Assembly: GCA_035571275.1 (NCBI GenBank)
Contig: DATMKQ010000084.1
Coordinates: 1 to 17,393, forward strand
Reading direction: 5' to 3'
Origin: Trebonia sp035571275
Lineage (GTDB): Bacteria > Actinomycetota > Actinomycetes > Streptosporangiales > Streptosporangiaceae
DNA: 17,393 nt
Below are positions 16,081 through 17,393 of this stretch, one piece after another. Every line of letters starts with the position of its first letter. The first letter of the stretch is position 1. The position numbers and the translations under genes are program-made. Under the pieces are notes generated by a model. That model was not told the origin of the DNA, made no database searches, and saw nothing but the letters and a program-made list of their open reading frames with translations.

Positions 16081-17393
16081 TTAGTTCCCCTGTGGCGCGC
16101 TGGTCGGGTCAGGCGATGGCGGCGGGGCAGCCGCGGGGGGCGCGTCCGCCGCCGGGGGGCGGGGCGTCGGGGTGACGCGGAGCCGGGCGATCCGGCGCAG
16201 GTCCATCTCGGTAACGGTGATCGTGAAGCCGGGCACCTTGACCGAGTCCCCGGGCGAGGGCAGCTCGCCGAGCGCCGCGAGCACGTAGCCCGCGACGGTC
16301 TCGTAGGGGCCCTCGGGGAGCTCGATGCCCGTCTGCTCGGCGAACTCGTCCAGGTTGAGCAGCCCGTCGACCTCTACCTCGCCGCGCGGGAGCCTGGTGG
16401 CCGCGTCCTGCGCGCTGTCGTACTCGTCCCTGATGTCGCCTATCAGCTCCTCGACGAGGTCCTCGAGCGTGACGATCCCCGCCGTGCCGCCGTACTCGTC
16501 AGCCACGATCGCCAGGTGCGCCCGGTCCCGCCGCATCTCCGACAGCGCCGCCAGCACGGTCTTGCTGATCGGCAGGAACTTGACTGGCCGGACCACCTGG
16601 TCGACCAGGACCGAGGGCTCGGGCGCGCCGGGCCCGAGCAGGTCCCTGATGTGCACGAAACCGATGACGTTGTCGTAGGAGTCCTGGTAGACGGGCAGCC
16701 GGGAATACGGCACGCTCGCGGCGATCAGCGCGGCCTCACCGACCGTAGTGCCCGCCGCCAGGAACTCCACCTCGGTGCGGGGCAGCAGGACCTCGCGGAT
16801 CTGCCGTTTGCCCGCGTCGAACACCTCGCCGACGATACGCCGCTCGTCCTGGCTGATCACCTGGGTGCCGGCCAGCAGCTCCCGCACCTCCTGCTCGGTC
16901 ATAGCCTGCCTGCTCTGCCGCGGGTCGCCGCCCACCAGCGTGACAATCACGTTGACCGACTTCGAGAGCATCCACACCACGGGCCGGGCCAGCGTCGCGA
17001 TGAAATCAAGGATCGGCGCGGCGAATAGCGACAGCGGCACCGCGCGCTGCAGCCCGAGCCGCTTCGGCGCGAGTTCGCCGAACACGAGGCTGACCAAGGT
17101 GATGCACACGGTCACCACGGCGAACGCCAGCGGGGACGCCACGTCCCCTGACAGTCCCTGCCGTTCCATCCAGGACCGCAGCAGTCCGACCAGCGTGTCC
17201 GCGCCGAAGGCGCCGGTCACCAGGGTGGCAAGCGTCACGCCGATCTGCACCGCGGAAAGGAACCGGTTCGGATCCGCCGCGAGCCGGGCGGCCTTGGCGC
17301 CGCGCCTGCCGCGCTTAGCCAGCGATCGCAGCTGTCCCTCGCGCAGCGAAACGAGTGCCATCTCGGTGGACGCGAAGAACCCGCCGATGGACA
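16081..17393 (-). CDS. hemolysin-family protein: CNNM (DUF21), CBS pair, CorC/HlyC domain; 5' partial
   Basis: The frame is open to the right edge and the codons before the first ATG (17361) read GGFFASTE. This continues the first transmembrane helix of CNNM proteins, so the true start is outside the window. A CNNM membrane domain (up to about residue 145 from that ATG, with 'ITLVSLVFGELAPKRL') is followed by two CBS motifs (about 190-310, including 'YSRLPVYQDSYDNVIGFVHI' and 'VADEYGGTAGIVTLEDLVEE'). The CorC_HlyC domain follows (about 325-397), then a Pro/Ala-rich tail. Relatives act in Mg2+/Co2+ efflux or homeostasis; haemolysin is a legacy name. Only 3 bases separate its stop from the guaA GTG at 16077, so the two are probably co-transcribed. 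Confidence 0.92.
   Translation of the reverse strand, partial: SIGGFFASTEMALVSLREGQLRSLAKRGRRGAKAARLAADPNRFLSAVQIGVTLATLVTGAFGADTLVGLLRSWMERQGLSGDVASPLAFAVVTVCITLVSLVFGELAPKRLGLQRAVPLSLFAAPILDFIATLARPVVWMLSKSVNVIVTLVGGDPRQSRQAMTEQEVRELLAGTQVISQDERRIVGEVFDAGKRQIREVLLPRTEVEFLAAGTTVGEAALIAASVPYSRLPVYQDSYDNVIGFVHIRDLLGPGAPEPSVLVDQVVRPVKFLPISKTVLAALSEMRRDRAHLAIVADEYGGTAGIVTLEDLVEELIGDIRDEYDSAQDAATRLPRGEVEVDGLLNLDEFAEQTGIELPEGPYETVAGYVLAALGELPSPGDSVKVPGFTITVTEMDLRRIARLRVTPTPRPPAADAPPAAAPPPSPDPTSAPQGN

Overview
The window is ordinary chromosomal DNA from a high-GC actinobacterium. The evidence is the very high GC content, frequent GTG starts, a groES-groEL pair under a perfect CIRCE element with a His-rich GroEL tail, and a GuaB plus GuaB3 pair. 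It looks like a Streptomyces/Streptosporangium-type relative, but I cannot name a genus. Almost everything is on the minus strand; only a gamma-glutamylcyclotransferase fragment at the left edge is on the plus strand. There are no intergenic gaps over 300 bases; the longest is about 190 bases, upstream of groES.

Read in the direction of transcription (right to left), the window starts with the 3' part of a CNNM/CBS/CorC-type membrane protein, followed almost without gap by guaA (GMP synthase). Next comes a well-formed promoter with a CIRCE operator, then groES and groEL, closed by a perfect 16-bp stem terminator. A separate three-gene unit follows: a GPP34 (GOLPH3-like) protein, an APC-family amino acid permease and a GNAT acetyltransferase; the last two overlap by 4 bases. 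Then come guaB (IMP dehydrogenase), guaB3 (IMPDH-like paralogue), trpS and a methylmalonyl-CoA mutase large subunit that lacks a B12 domain. A further unit holds a GCS2/YbdK-type carboxylate-amine ligase overlapping an M20 amidohydrolase, then a small PH-domain membrane protein with an in-frame 24-bp tandem repeat. This unit converges on the gamma-glutamylcyclotransferase.

Functionally, GuaB makes XMP from IMP and GuaA makes GMP from XMP, so both committed guanine-nucleotide steps flank the chaperonin operon. GuaB3 is related to GuaB but carries His where GuaB has its catalytic Cys. The ligase, M20 hydrolase and gamma-glutamylcyclotransferase could all act on glutamyl amides, though that link is inference. 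No phage, insertion sequence, CRISPR array, tRNA, rRNA or defence system was seen. The observations most worth following are the GuaB3 active-site change, the GPP34-permease-acetyltransferase operon with a TTA codon and a repeated TAGTCGAC motif at its start, the paired inverted repeats upstream of the ligase, and the octapeptide tandem repeat.
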